Source: Bacteroides faecis MAJ27 (lineage in GTDB: Bacteria > Bacteroidota > Bacteroidia > Bacteroidales > Bacteroidaceae). Taken from it: DNA of 64,000 nt. Position numbers and translations under genes: made by a program. Within the stretch, counting starts at the first letter, position 1. The number at the start of each line of letters is the position of its first letter. The stretch lies in assembly GCF_900106755.1 (NCBI RefSeq), contig NZ_FNNN01000012.1, forward strand, positions 62,001-126,000, given 5' to 3'. The notes under the pieces are model-generated. The model did no database searches. It saw only the letters and a program-made list of their open reading frames with translations, and was not told the DNA's origin. Below are positions 35,865 to 44,807 of this stretch, piece after piece.

Positions 35865-37496
35865 ATGAGTATGTTCTGTTATCAATGTCAAGAGACCGCA
35901 ATGGGTACAGGTTGTACCTTAAAAGGAGTATGCGGAAAAACATCCGAAGTGGCTAACCTGCAAGATCTTTTGCTCTTTGTAGTACGGGGAATTGCTGTGT
36001 ACAACGAACATCTGCGTCAGGAAGGACAACCTTCCGAACAGGCAGACAAATTTATCTACGATGCCCTGTTTATCACTATCACCAACGCCAATTTTGATAA
36101 AACGGCTATCATCAGGAAAATAAAAGAAGGATTGCAGCTGAAAAAAGAACTTGGCAGCAAAGTAACCATTGCCAATGCTCCCGACGAATGCCTATGGGAT
36201 GGAAGTGAAAATGAGTTCGAAGAAAAAGCCAAGACAGTAGGAGTACTTCGCACACCCAACGAAGATATCCGCTCTCTGAAAGAACTTGTACATTACGGAC
36301 TGAAAGGAATGGCAGCTTACGTTGAGCATGCGCATAATCTGGGACACGAATCATCAGAAATCTTTGCCTTTATGCAACACGCATTAGCCGAACTCACCCG
36401 CAATGATATTACGATGGAAGAACTGGTTCAACTTACACTGACCACAGGTAAACACGGAGTTTCCGCAATGGCTCTGCTGGATGCAGCCAACACAAGCAGC
36501 TACGGAAATCCGGAAATATCAGAAGTTAATCTCGGTGTGCGCAACAATCCGGGTATCCTTATCAGCGGCCATGACCTGAAGGATCTTGAAGAATTGCTGG
36601 AACAGACCGAGGGAACAGGGATAGACATCTATACCCACAGTGAAATGCTTCCGGCGCATTATTACCCTCAACTAAAAAAATACAAACATCTGGCAGGAAA
36701 CTACGGAAACGCGTGGTGGAAACAGAAAGAAGAATTTGAAAGCTTCAACGGACCGATTTTGTTTACCAGTAACTGTATTGTTCCTCCACGTGCCAACGCT
36801 ACTTACAAAGACCGTATCTATGTCACCGGAGCCTGCGGACTGGATGGTGCACACTATATCCCCGAACGTAAAGACGGAAAACCGAAAGATTTCTCCGCAC
36901 TGATCGCACACGCCAAGCAATGTCAGCCGCCAACAGCGATTGAGAACGGAACACTGATCGGAGGATTTGCCCATGCACAAGTAGTAGCTCTGGCAGATAA
37001 GGTGGTAGAAGCCGTCAAAAGTGGAGCAATCCGCAAATTCTTCGTAATGGCAGGATGCGACGGACGCATGAAGAGCCGTGAATATTACACCGAATTTGCA
37101 GAGAAACTTCCGAAAGATACAGTGATCCTGACTGCCGGTTGCGCCAAATACAGATATAACAAACTGGCTTTAGGTGACATCAACGGCATCCCCCGTGTAC
37201 TGGATGCAGGACAATGTAATGATAGCTATTCGTTGGCTGTCATCGCCTTGAAACTGAAAGAAATATTCGGATTGGACGACGTTAACAAACTTCCTATCGT
37301 ATATAACATCGCTTGGTACGAGCAGAAAGCAGTAATCGTTTTATTGGCATTGCTGGCACTGGGAGTGAAGAATATTCATCTGGGCCCTACTCTTCCGGCC
37401 TTCCTTTCACCGAACGTGAAAAATGTATTGATCGAACAATTCGGAATCGGTGGTATCAGTACTGTGGACGAAGATATCATGAAGTTCTTGTCATAA
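35865..37496 (+). CDS. hcp: Hybrid cluster protein (hydroxylamine reductase), class I
   Basis: A 543-residue hybrid cluster protein that reduces nitric oxide and hydroxylamine, protecting against nitrosative stress. The N-terminus [20 protein letters not shown] carries C-x2-C-x8-C, followed by x5-C, the class I pattern for a [4Fe-4S] cluster. Hybrid-cluster ligands appear later in [20 protein letters not shown] and [10 protein letters not shown]. The frame is open 78 nt further upstream but that part overlaps the promoter and operator, so the ATG at 35865 is chosen. It is probably controlled by the Crp/Fnr protein encoded next to it. Confidence 0.97.
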   Translation: MSMFCYQCQETAMGTGCTLKGVCGKTSEVANLQDLLLFVVRGIAVYNEHLRQEGQPSEQADKFIYDALFITITNANFDKTAIIRKIKEGLQLKKELGSKVTIANAPDECLWDGSENEFEEKAKTVGVLRTPNEDIRSLKELVHYGLKGMAAYVEHAHNLGHESSEIFAFMQHALAELTRNDITMEELVQLTLTTGKHGVSAMALLDAANTSSYGNPEISEVNLGVRNNPGILISGHDLKDLEELLEQTEGTGIDIYTHSEMLPAHYYPQLKKYKHLAGNYGNAWWKQKEEFESFNGPILFTSNCIVPPRANATYKDRIYVTGACGLDGAHYIPERKDGKPKDFSALIAHAKQCQPPTAIENGTLIGGFAHAQVVALADKVVEAVKSGAIRKFFVMAGCDGRMKSREYYTEFAEKLPKDTVILTAGCAKYRYNKLALGDINGIPRVLDAGQCNDSYSLAVIALKLKEIFGLDDVNKLPIVYNIAWYEQKAVIVLLALLALGVKNIHLGPTLPAFLSPNVKNVLIEQFGIGGISTVDEDIMKFLS

Positions 37497-37538
37497 ATGC
37501 AAGATTTACCAGCTAAACCTTAACTATTAAATATAAAA

Positions 37539-37573
37539 AGGCGCGAATTGCATCATCTGTGTAATCCGCGCCT
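37539..37573. repeat. Inverted repeat, GGCACGGATTA family, third copy
   Basis: AGGCGCGAATT (37539-37549) pairs with AATCCGCGCCT (37563-37573) at 10 of 11 positions. It lies between the convergent hcp and uracil permease genes. Confidence 0.75.
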
Positions 37574-37598
37574 AATAATTATTAATTAAAAGGCAGCA

Positions 37599-38783
37599 TC
37601 AATCATCTTTCGGCAATATCAAATTGAGAAGAACTCCGACCAAAGCAGCCAGTCCGATACCGGACAATGAAAAGTCTCCCCAAGTGAGGACAGCCCCACC
37701 GATACCGACGGTCAGCGTCAGAGAAACAATGATAATATTCCTTGTACGACTCAAATCAATGCAGTTATTGACCAGATTACCAATTCCGGCACAGGCGATT
37801 GTTCCGAAAAGCAAAAGCATTATTCCTCCCAATACTGCACTCGGAATTGATTTCAGCAACGCACTGATTTTGCCGATGACGGAGAACAAGATAGCGGATA
37901 TGGCTGCAATCCGGATAACTTGCGGATTCGTAATTTTCGTTAATGACATGGCTCCCGTTACTTCCGAATAAGTCGTCACCGGAGGACCACCCACCAATCC
38001 GGCAAAAAGGCAAGCCAGCCCATCCCCCAATAAAGTACGATGCAGACCGGGGTCTTTCACAAAATCCTTTCCCGTAACCGTATTTACCACATATACATCT
38101 CCAATATGTTCTATCACCGGAGCAATGGCTACCGGAATCATAAACAAGATCGGCTCCCATGAGAACTTGGGAAATACAAACTGCGGTAACCCGATCCAGG
38201 CCGCATCCCTGACACCGGACAAATCCAGATCATAGAAAAGCCATGCCGCCAGATAGCCGACAATAATACCGCAAAAGATAGGAATCAACTTCAAAAGCCC
38301 TTTTGCCTTCATCGAAACGACAACCGCAGTAACCAGCGACAACAAAGCCAGCACCCAGTTTTCCTTCGCCATCTCCACTCCCGTACCGGCAAGCGACAAA
38401 CCGATCAGAATAATAACCGGCCCAATGACTACCGGAGGAAACAAACGTTCAACCACCCTCACCCCTTGCCATTTGACCAGCGCACTCATTGCGAAATAAA
38501 CCAGTGCGACACCCAGCATTCCGGATAAAGTACCCGCCAGACCATAAAGTTCTGTCGCCTTTATTATCGGGGCAATAAATGCGAAACTACTTCCCAAAAA
38601 GATGGGGACTTTCCCCCGCGTGACCGCATGAAAGATAAGTGTACCAATACCGGCTGTAAACAAAGCGGTGGAAGGGTCGAGCCCCACTAATAACGGTACA
38701 AGCACCGTAGCTCCGAAAGCTACAAACAAGAATTGTACCCCTACCACCCCTTTCCGTAAAGGAGTAAGATTGTTTGAATCCAT
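37599..38783 (-). CDS. uraA: Uracil/xanthine permease, NCS2 family
   Basis: A 394-residue inner-membrane protein with about twelve to fourteen helices. NCS2 features include LGSSFAFIAPIIKATE (QH/SSF region near residue 65), AIAPVIEHIGDVYVVN and GLVGGPPVTTYSEVTGAMSL, where the conserved Glu residues bind the base. The closest description is a proton-coupled uracil importer, but xanthine or uric acid cannot be excluded from sequence. It has its own -7 box and ends at a palindromic repeat. Confidence 0.92.
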   Translation of the reverse strand: MDSNNLTPLRKGVVGVQFLFVAFGATVLVPLLVGLDPSTALFTAGIGTLIFHAVTRGKVPIFLGSSFAFIAPIIKATELYGLAGTLSGMLGVALVYFAMSALVKWQGVRVVERLFPPVVIGPVIILIGLSLAGTGVEMAKENWVLALLSLVTAVVVSMKAKGLLKLIPIFCGIIVGYLAAWLFYDLDLSGVRDAAWIGLPQFVFPKFSWEPILFMIPVAIAPVIEHIGDVYVVNTVTGKDFVKDPGLHRTLLGDGLACLFAGLVGGPPVTTYSEVTGAMSLTKITNPQVIRIAAISAILFSVIGKISALLKSIPSAVLGGIMLLLFGTIACAGIGNLVNNCIDLSRTRNIIIVSLTLTVGIGGAVLTWGDFSLSGIGLAALVGVLLNLILPKDD

Positions 38784-38808
38784 AAGTATGATGTAGATTA
38801 ATTGAGTA

Positions 38809-38816
38809 CAAAATTA
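38809..38816 (-). promoter_or_regulatory. Candidate promoter of the uracil permease gene
   Basis: Minus-strand TAATTTTG fits TAnnTTTG; start near 38802, leader about 19 nt. Confidence 0.5.
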
Positions 38817-38951
38817 ATCTTTTTAGACAATTTAACTACCTTTTTCCATCAAAAAACATCCAAAAAGACTCTTTATTTGTTTTAAATAATGTGTAACTTC
38901 GCACAGTGAGAGCTCATACGACATTTTTTATAACTTAACAATAGATTGCCT

Positions 38952-40424
38952 ATGATATTTACAGCAGAAAACACCCTACTTATTGGTTCTATCTTACTTT
39001 TCGTTAGTATCGTTGTCGGAAAAACCGGATATCGCTTCGGAGTCCCCACCTTATTACTGTTCCTCGTCGTGGGAATGTTGTTCGGAAGTGACGGACTCGG
39101 ACTCCAGTTTCATGACGCCAAAGATGCACAATTCATCGGTATGGTCGCCCTGAGCATCATTCTGTTTTCGGGAGGTATGGATACAAAATTCAGAGAAATC
39201 AAACCCATTTTAGGTCCAGGTATCGTGCTTTCTACCGTCGGAGTGCTACTAACCGCTCTTTTTACCGGATTATTTATCTGGTGGTTGTCCGGAATGAGCT
39301 GGACGAATATCTATCTGCCTATCACTACTTCATTGTTACTGGCAGCCACCATGTCATCTACGGACTCTGCTTCGGTATTTGCCATCCTGCGTTCACAGAA
39401 AATGAATCTGAAACATAACCTCCGCCCCATGCTGGAATTGGAAAGTGGAAGTAATGACCCGATGGCTTACATGCTTACCATTGTCCTGATACAGTTTATC
39501 CAATCGGCAGGTATGGGAGTCGGGGCTATCGCCGCTTCTTTCATTATTCAGTTTATAGTCGGCGCGGCTGCCGGATATGTGCTCGGAAAGTTGGCTATCC
39601 GCATGCTGAACAAGCTCAACATTGACAATCAGGCATTGTACCCTATCCTGTTGCTGGCTTTTGTTTTCTTCACCTTTTCCATCACTGATTTGCTAAAAGG
39701 TAACGGTTACCTTGCCGTATACATCGCAGGTATCATGGTGGGAAACAATAAGATCATGCACCGCAAAGACATTTATACGTTTATGGATGGACTTACCTGG
39801 TTGTTTCAGATCATCATGTTCCTTTGCCTCGGTCTTCTCGTCAACCCTCACGAAATGCTGGAGGTTGCAGCAGTAGCTTTATTGATCGGTGTCTTTATGA
39901 TTGTGATCGGTCGTCCGCTAAGTGTATTCCTTTGTTTGCTTCCCTTCCGGAAAATAACCATGAAATCACGGCTGTTCGTATCTTGGGTAGGATTGCGTGG
40001 AGCAGTTCCCATCATCTTCGCTACTTATCCGGTAGTTGCGGGAGTCGAAGGTTCGAATATAATCTTTAATATCGTATTCTTTATCACAATCGTCTCACTG
40101 GTTGTGCAGGGAACGACCGTTTCTTTCGTTGCCCGCCTGCTGAATTTATCCAAACCGCTGGAGAAAACGGGCAATGACTTCGGAGTGGAACTTCCGGAAG
40201 AGATTGATACAGACCTCAGGGATATGACTATCACACAGGAAATGCTGGAAGAAGCAGATACACTGAAAGATATGAATCTCCCCAAAGGCACATTGGTGAT
40301 GATTGTGAAACGCGGAGATGAATTTCTGATTCCTAACGGAACACTGAAACTGCATGTGAATGATAAATTGCTGCTTATTTCCGAAAAGTCTAAAGAAGAG
40401 GAAGAAAATAGCAGTGAATCCTGA
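38952..40424 (+). CDS. K+/H+ antiporter with RCK-C domain (NhaP2/CvrA-like)
   Basis: A 490-residue CPA1-type cation/proton antiporter of the inner membrane. The core has about twelve helices, including SIILFSGGMDTKFREI, the SSTDSASVFAILRSQ stretch and ELESGSNDPMAYMLT, where the Asp pair (ND) carries ions. Residues about 405-480 (ITQEMLEEADTLKDMNLPKG and NGTLKLHVNDKLLLIS) form an RCK-C regulatory domain, as in NhaP2/CvrA. The ATG at 38952 is used; a TTG six bases upstream is in frame. It may manage K+ and pH homeostasis. Confidence 0.93.
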   Translation: MIFTAENTLLIGSILLFVSIVVGKTGYRFGVPTLLLFLVVGMLFGSDGLGLQFHDAKDAQFIGMVALSIILFSGGMDTKFREIKPILGPGIVLSTVGVLLTALFTGLFIWWLSGMSWTNIYLPITTSLLLAATMSSTDSASVFAILRSQKMNLKHNLRPMLELESGSNDPMAYMLTIVLIQFIQSAGMGVGAIAASFIIQFIVGAAAGYVLGKLAIRMLNKLNIDNQALYPILLLAFVFFTFSITDLLKGNGYLAVYIAGIMVGNNKIMHRKDIYTFMDGLTWLFQIIMFLCLGLLVNPHEMLEVAAVALLIGVFMIVIGRPLSVFLCLLPFRKITMKSRLFVSWVGLRGAVPIIFATYPVVAGVEGSNIIFNIVFFITIVSLVVQGTTVSFVARLLNLSKPLEKTGNDFGVELPEEIDTDLRDMTITQEMLEEADTLKDMNLPKGTLVMIVKRGDEFLIPNGTLKLHVNDKLLLISEKSKEEEENSSES

Positions 40425-40433
40425 TATTTATTA

Positions 40434-40510
40434 TGGTGACACTATCGTATCCGGATAGTATCACTATATGCAACAGATGGTGTCACTATACTGACGGTAT
40501 AGTGACACCA
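40434..40510. terminator. Tandem hairpins after the antiporter gene
   Basis: A 13-bp perfect stem (TGGTGTCACTATA at 40478-40490 and TATAGTGACACCA at 40498-40510) follows a related, slightly imperfect hairpin (GTGACACTATC and GATAGTATCAC, 40437-40463). Both use the same GTGACACTAT unit. No T-tract beyond ATTTTG follows, so regulation or a repeat element is possible as well. Confidence 0.6.
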
Positions 40511-40678
40511 TAATTTTGTATATCAGCCCCTTCCGGAAAAGAGAACTCGCCTCCTCCATTGCCTCCAACCGGAATCTCCATCCATAACGGGAAAATAATT
40601 GAAAAAAGAAGTTCAACCCTCCCCCGTTAATTAACCGTAAAACTTGATTGTAAACTTCGGTTTTCGTTAATGAAGTGT

Positions 40679-40686
40679 TATTTTTG
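40679..40686 (+). promoter_or_regulatory. Candidate promoter of the acyl-CoA ligase gene
   Basis: TATTTTTG fits TAnnTTTG. A start near 40693 leaves a 25-nt leader to the ATG at 40718, which argues against the earlier in-frame Met codons at 40670 and 40703. Confidence 0.5.
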
Positions 40687-40717
40687 CGCAATTTTAAATC
40701 AAATGTGCAAAATTCGA

Positions 40718-42382
40718 ATGGAACAAGAACATCAGTTCATTGATTATATTGAACAAAGCATCATCAAAAACTGGGATAAAGATGCATTGACAGACTACAA
40801 AGGAATCACGCTTCAATATAAGGATGTAGCGCGTAAGATAGCCAAGTTTCACATTGTTCTGGAAAGTGCCGGTATTCAGCCGGGTGATAAAATAGCTGTC
40901 TGTGGACGAAACAGTGCCCATTGGGCGGTTACCTTCTTAGCTACCATTACGTATGGAGCCGTCATTGTTCCTATTCTACATGAGTTCAAAGCGGATAATA
41001 TTCATAATATCGTCAACCACTCCGAGGCTAAGCTACTCTTTGTCGGCGACCAGGCATGGGAAAATCTGAATGAAGATGCAATGCCGTTGCTGGAAGGGAT
41101 CGCTTCCCTCACCGATTTCTCCGCATTGGTATCACGCAACGAAAAGCTGACTTATGCCTTCGAACACCGAAACGCTATTTACGGCCAACGTTATCCAAAG
41201 AATTTCCGTCCCGAACATATCTGTTATCGGAAAGACCGTCCGGAGGAACTGGCTATCATCAATTATACTTCCGGCACTACCGGATATTCTAAAGGCGTCA
41301 TGCTCCCCTATCGCAGCATCTGGTCGAACGTAGCATACTGTTTCGAAATGCTCCCTGTGAAACCGGGAGATCACATCGTCTCCATGCTTCCGATGGGGCA
41401 TGTTTTCGGCATGGTATACGACTTTTTATATGGTTTCTCTGCCGGTGCACACATCTATTTCCTGACGCGCATGCCGTCTCCGAAGATCATTGCGCAATCT
41501 TTTTCGGAAATAAGACCCAGAGTAATCTCCTGTGTACCCCTGATTGTAGAAAAGATTATCAAAAAGGATATTCTTCCGAAGGTAGACAGCAAAATCGGAA
41601 AACTATTGCTCAAAGTACCCATTGTAAACGATAAAATCAAATCATTGGCCCGACAGGCTGCTATGGAAATTTTCGGTGGGAACTTCGATGAAATCATCAT
41701 TGGCGGTGCTCCTTTTAATGCCGAGGTAGAAGCCTTCCTCAAAAAGATAGGTTTCCCCTACACCATCGCTTATGGTATGACTGAATGTGGTCCGATTATT
41801 TGTTCCAGCCGTTGGGAAACACTGAAACTGGCTTCCTGTGGAAAAGCGACTACCCGGATGGAAGTCCGCATCGACTCACCGGACCCTAAAACACACGCCG
41901 GAGAAATCGTATGCAGAGGAACGAATATGATGCTGGGATATTATAAAAATCCGGAAGCTACATCACAGATTATCGATGCAAACGGATGGCTTCACACAGG
42001 CGATTTAGGAACAATCGACGACGAAGGCTATGTGACTGTCCGGGGCCGCAGCAAAAATCTGCTCCTGACTTCCAGTGGACAGAACATTTATCCGGAAGAG
42101 ATAGAAAGTAAACTGAACAATATGCCTTATGTAGCGGAGTCACTGATCGTTTTACAGCATGATAAACTGGTAGCGCTGATTTATCCGGACTTTGACGACG
42201 CTTTTGCTCATGGCCTGCAACAGACTGATATCGTAAAAGTAATGGAAGCCAACCGTATTGAACTGAATCAGCAGCTGCCCAATTACTCTCAGATAAGCAA
42301 AGTAAAAATCCACTTCGAAGAATTTGAAAAGACTGCGAAGAAATCAATCAAACGCTTTATGTATCAGGAAGCGAAAGGATAA
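40718..42382 (+). CDS. AMP-binding acyl-CoA ligase (long-chain type)
   Basis: A 554-residue ANL-superfamily ligase that should activate a fatty acid to its CoA thioester through an adenylate. The phosphate-binding motif is NYTSGTTGYSKGVMLPY, A5 is AYGMTECGP, A7 is LHTGDLGTIDDEGYV, A8 is VRGRSKNLLLTSSGQN, and the catalytic Lys lies in the C-terminal KKSIKRF. The start used is the ATG at 40718, favoured by the position of the -7 box. It stands alone, followed by a terminator. Substrate chain length cannot be told. Confidence 0.92.
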   Translation: MEQEHQFIDYIEQSIIKNWDKDALTDYKGITLQYKDVARKIAKFHIVLESAGIQPGDKIAVCGRNSAHWAVTFLATITYGAVIVPILHEFKADNIHNIVNHSEAKLLFVGDQAWENLNEDAMPLLEGIASLTDFSALVSRNEKLTYAFEHRNAIYGQRYPKNFRPEHICYRKDRPEELAIINYTSGTTGYSKGVMLPYRSIWSNVAYCFEMLPVKPGDHIVSMLPMGHVFGMVYDFLYGFSAGAHIYFLTRMPSPKIIAQSFSEIRPRVISCVPLIVEKIIKKDILPKVDSKIGKLLLKVPIVNDKIKSLARQAAMEIFGGNFDEIIIGGAPFNAEVEAFLKKIGFPYTIAYGMTECGPIICSSRWETLKLASCGKATTRMEVRIDSPDPKTHAGEIVCRGTNMMLGYYKNPEATSQIIDANGWLHTGDLGTIDDEGYVTVRGRSKNLLLTSSGQNIYPEEIESKLNNMPYVAESLIVLQHDKLVALIYPDFDDAFAHGLQQTDIVKVMEANRIELNQQLPNYSQISKVKIHFEEFEKTAKKSIKRFMYQEAKG

Positions 42383-42430
42383 CATCTCCTTTGAACAAGA
42401 CAAATTGCATTTGAACATACAACAAGAATC

Positions 42431-42477
42431 AAAAACGGTGAACAGGCCCAAAGCTCTGTCCACCGTTTTCTCTTTCT
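42431..42477 (+). terminator. Rho-independent terminator after the acyl-CoA ligase gene
   Basis: AAAACGGTGAACAG pairs with CTGTCCACCGTTTT (one bulge), followed by a T-rich run. Confidence 0.8.
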
Positions 42478-42632
42478 AACCTAACCAACTTTATTTTCAA
42501 CCTGCTATCCTTCAACAATCTTCACCTCGTTTTCTCTAAAGCGGTATAAACGAAACAGCCTTTTCGCCATCGGTATAGATAATACAGTTCAGAAAGAAGA
42601 AACACTTAAATGTATGCCGTTTTTCTTTCTTC

Positions 42633-42661
42633 AGATGCAAAGAAAAAGTATCTTTGCATCT
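42633..42661 (+). promoter_or_regulatory. Promoter of the metal-type regulator with 11-bp palindrome
   Basis: AGATGCAAAGA (42633-42643) and TCTTTGCATCT (42651-42661) form a perfect palindrome with a 7-nt spacer. The right arm overlaps the -7 box TATCTTTG (42649-42656); the start would be near 42663, 14 nt before the ATG. The layout suits autoregulation by the OmpR-type protein it precedes. Confidence 0.65.
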
Positions 42662-42676
42662 AAACAATGTAGATTT

Positions 42677-43351
42677 ATGGCAAAGATACTATTAGCAGAA
42701 GATGAAGTCAATATCGCCTCCTTTATCGAACGGGGACTAAAAGAATTCGGACATTCGGTAACTGTCTGTCACAATGGAAATACGGGGTGGAAAGTCCTTC
42801 AGGAAGAACCTTTCGATCTCGTTATTCTGGATATTATCATGCCGAAAATAAACGGACTCGAACTTTGCCATCTTTACCGCCAGAGGTTCGGTTATCAGAC
42901 ACCGGTCATTATGCTGACAGCTTTGGGAACGACGGAAGATATTGTAAAGGGACTGGATGCAGGAGCAGATGATTATCTTGTCAAGCCTTTCAGCTTTCAA
43001 GAACTGGAGGCACGTATCAAAGCTTTGTTGCGACGAAATAAAGAGACGGCAGCCAATCAGCTGACTTGTGACAATCTGGTATTGGACTGTAACATTAGGC
43101 GAGCAAAAAGAGGAGACGTGGATATCGATCTCACTGTAAAAGAATACCGCCTGCTCGAATATTTCATGACGCATCAGGGAGTAGCGCTATCACGCATTAC
43201 ACTGCTCAAAGACGTATGGGACAAGAACTTTGATACGAATACCAACATTGTAGACGTATACGTCAATTATCTACGGGTGAAGATAGATCGCGACTTCGAT
43301 AAAAAGCTGATTCATACAGTAGTAGGATTAGGATATATCATGAACGCCTGA
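42677..43351 (+). CDS. OmpR-family response regulator (CusR-like)
   Basis: A 224-residue regulator: receiver domain with acidic pocket ED (residues 8-9) and phosphoacceptor Asp52 in LVILDIIMPKING, the Lys in DDYLVKPFSFQELEAR, then an OmpR-type winged helix (DLTVKEYRLLEYFMTHQGVA, VDVYVNYLRVKI). The start is the ATG at 42677, since the longer frame covers the promoter. Paired with the kinase downstream, and convergent to the metal efflux operon, it is likely the local copper/silver or other metal sensor-regulator. Confidence 0.94.
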   Translation: MAKILLAEDEVNIASFIERGLKEFGHSVTVCHNGNTGWKVLQEEPFDLVILDIIMPKINGLELCHLYRQRFGYQTPVIMLTALGTTEDIVKGLDAGADDYLVKPFSFQELEARIKALLRRNKETAANQLTCDNLVLDCNIRRAKRGDVDIDLTVKEYRLLEYFMTHQGVALSRITLLKDVWDKNFDTNTNIVDVYVNYLRVKIDRDFDKKLIHTVVGLGYIMNA

Positions 43352-43377
43352 ACATTATCCACTCTATCAATCCGGAC

Positions 43378-44709
43378 ATGAAAATAGGTTCTAAAATAGC
43401 TCTCTTCTATACGTTGCTCAGTGTACTGACGACTATCATCATTATTGCCGTATTCTATCTTTTCAGTACGCAGTTTATCAATAAGCTCTACGCCTCCTAT
43501 CTCCGCGAGAAAGCATATCTGACTGCACAAAAGCATTGGGAAAAAGATGAAGTAGACGAACAGAGCTATCAGATTATCCAACGCAAATATGACGAACTCC
43601 TGCCCGAAGCCCATGAGATTCTTTTAAACATGGACAGCCTCTCCGAAGTGCGGGACACGCTGAATAAATATCTTACTCAACATCAGCAGGCACTCCTCAT
43701 AGCCGGTGAAGACAGCATACCTTTTTCTTTTAAATACAAAGATCAGTTGGGAGCTGCCCTTTATTATCCCGATAATGAGGGAAATTTCATCGTTCTCGTT
43801 ATGTCTCGAAATGTATACGGAGCGGAAATTAAAGAACACTTGCTGCTCCTTTCCATCTTTCTGGTCTTATTCAGTTCCATCTTGATTTATCTAGTCGGAA
43901 AAATCTATTCCGGTCGTATCCTTGTTCCCTTGCAGCATATACTGAAAGAATTGAAGAGGATACGGGCTAACAGCCTGAACCACCGGTTAAGAACAACCGG
44001 TAATAACGATGAACTGGAAGACATGATAAAAACCCTGAATAGCATGCTCGACCGTCTGGATAGCGCTTTCAAAGCCGAGAAGTCCTTTGTCAGCCATGCC
44101 TCCCATGAACTGAACAATCCGATAACCGCCATACAGGGAGAATGCGAAATCAGCCTGCTGAAAGAAAGAAGTACCGGAGAATATATGGAAGCTCTGCAAC
44201 GAATTTCGTCAGAAAGCAAGCGGCTCTCCAACTTGATCCGCCATCTTTTTTTCCTTTCACGTCAGGACGAGGAACTTCTAAAAAGCAATATAGAAGAACT
44301 GTCTCTGCCGGATATGTTGAAAGGCCTGACAGGAACTAACGAAAGAATCCGGCTCCATGACGGAGAAATGAATAAAGCTGCCACTGTAAAAGCAAATCCC
44401 TATCTGCTAAAGATAGCTTTGAAAAATATCATTGATAACGCCTGCAAATATTCTGAAAAAGAAGTAGACATCACTCTCCGACAGGAAGACCGGCACCTCG
44501 TTCTTGAAGTAAAAGATCAGGGTATCGGCATTCCCCCGGAAGAAATAGAACATATATTCCAGTCTTTCTATCGGGGCAGCAATACCCATGACTACGCAGG
44601 TCAGGGCATCGGCCTTAGTCTGACTCAGAAAATAATATCAGCTTACAATGCCAGGCTGGAAATATCTTCGGAAATAGAAAAAGGAACAAAAGTACGGGTG
44701 ATCTTCTGA
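43378..44709 (+). CDS. Sensor histidine kinase with HAMP domain (CusS-like)
   Basis: A 443-residue kinase: two helices (about 9-32 and 158-178) flanking a 125-residue periplasmic sensor, a HAMP domain, then the H-box FVSHASHELNNPITAIQGEC, N-box LKIALKNIIDNACKYS, and DQGIGIPPEEIEHIF with the G2 box GQGIGLSLTQKIIS. It follows the regulator gene by 26 nt, so the two form an operon. Metal sensing is inferred from the neighbouring CusCBA-type pump; no cysteine or histidine cluster proves it. Confidence 0.93.
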   Translation: MKIGSKIALFYTLLSVLTTIIIIAVFYLFSTQFINKLYASYLREKAYLTAQKHWEKDEVDEQSYQIIQRKYDELLPEAHEILLNMDSLSEVRDTLNKYLTQHQQALLIAGEDSIPFSFKYKDQLGAALYYPDNEGNFIVLVMSRNVYGAEIKEHLLLLSIFLVLFSSILIYLVGKIYSGRILVPLQHILKELKRIRANSLNHRLRTTGNNDELEDMIKTLNSMLDRLDSAFKAEKSFVSHASHELNNPITAIQGECEISLLKERSTGEYMEALQRISSESKRLSNLIRHLFFLSRQDEELLKSNIEELSLPDMLKGLTGTNERIRLHDGEMNKAATVKANPYLLKIALKNIIDNACKYSEKEVDITLRQEDRHLVLEVKDQGIGIPPEEIEHIFQSFYRGSNTHDYAGQGIGLSLTQKIISAYNARLEISSEIEKGTKVRVIF

Positions 44710-44807
44710 TTCAACCTACTTTTGTCCCTTCCTCACTTCTACCTACTGAAAACAAAATTAAAATTTAATTTATGACCGTTTTTCTCATAGAAAGAATAGA
44801 AAATGAA

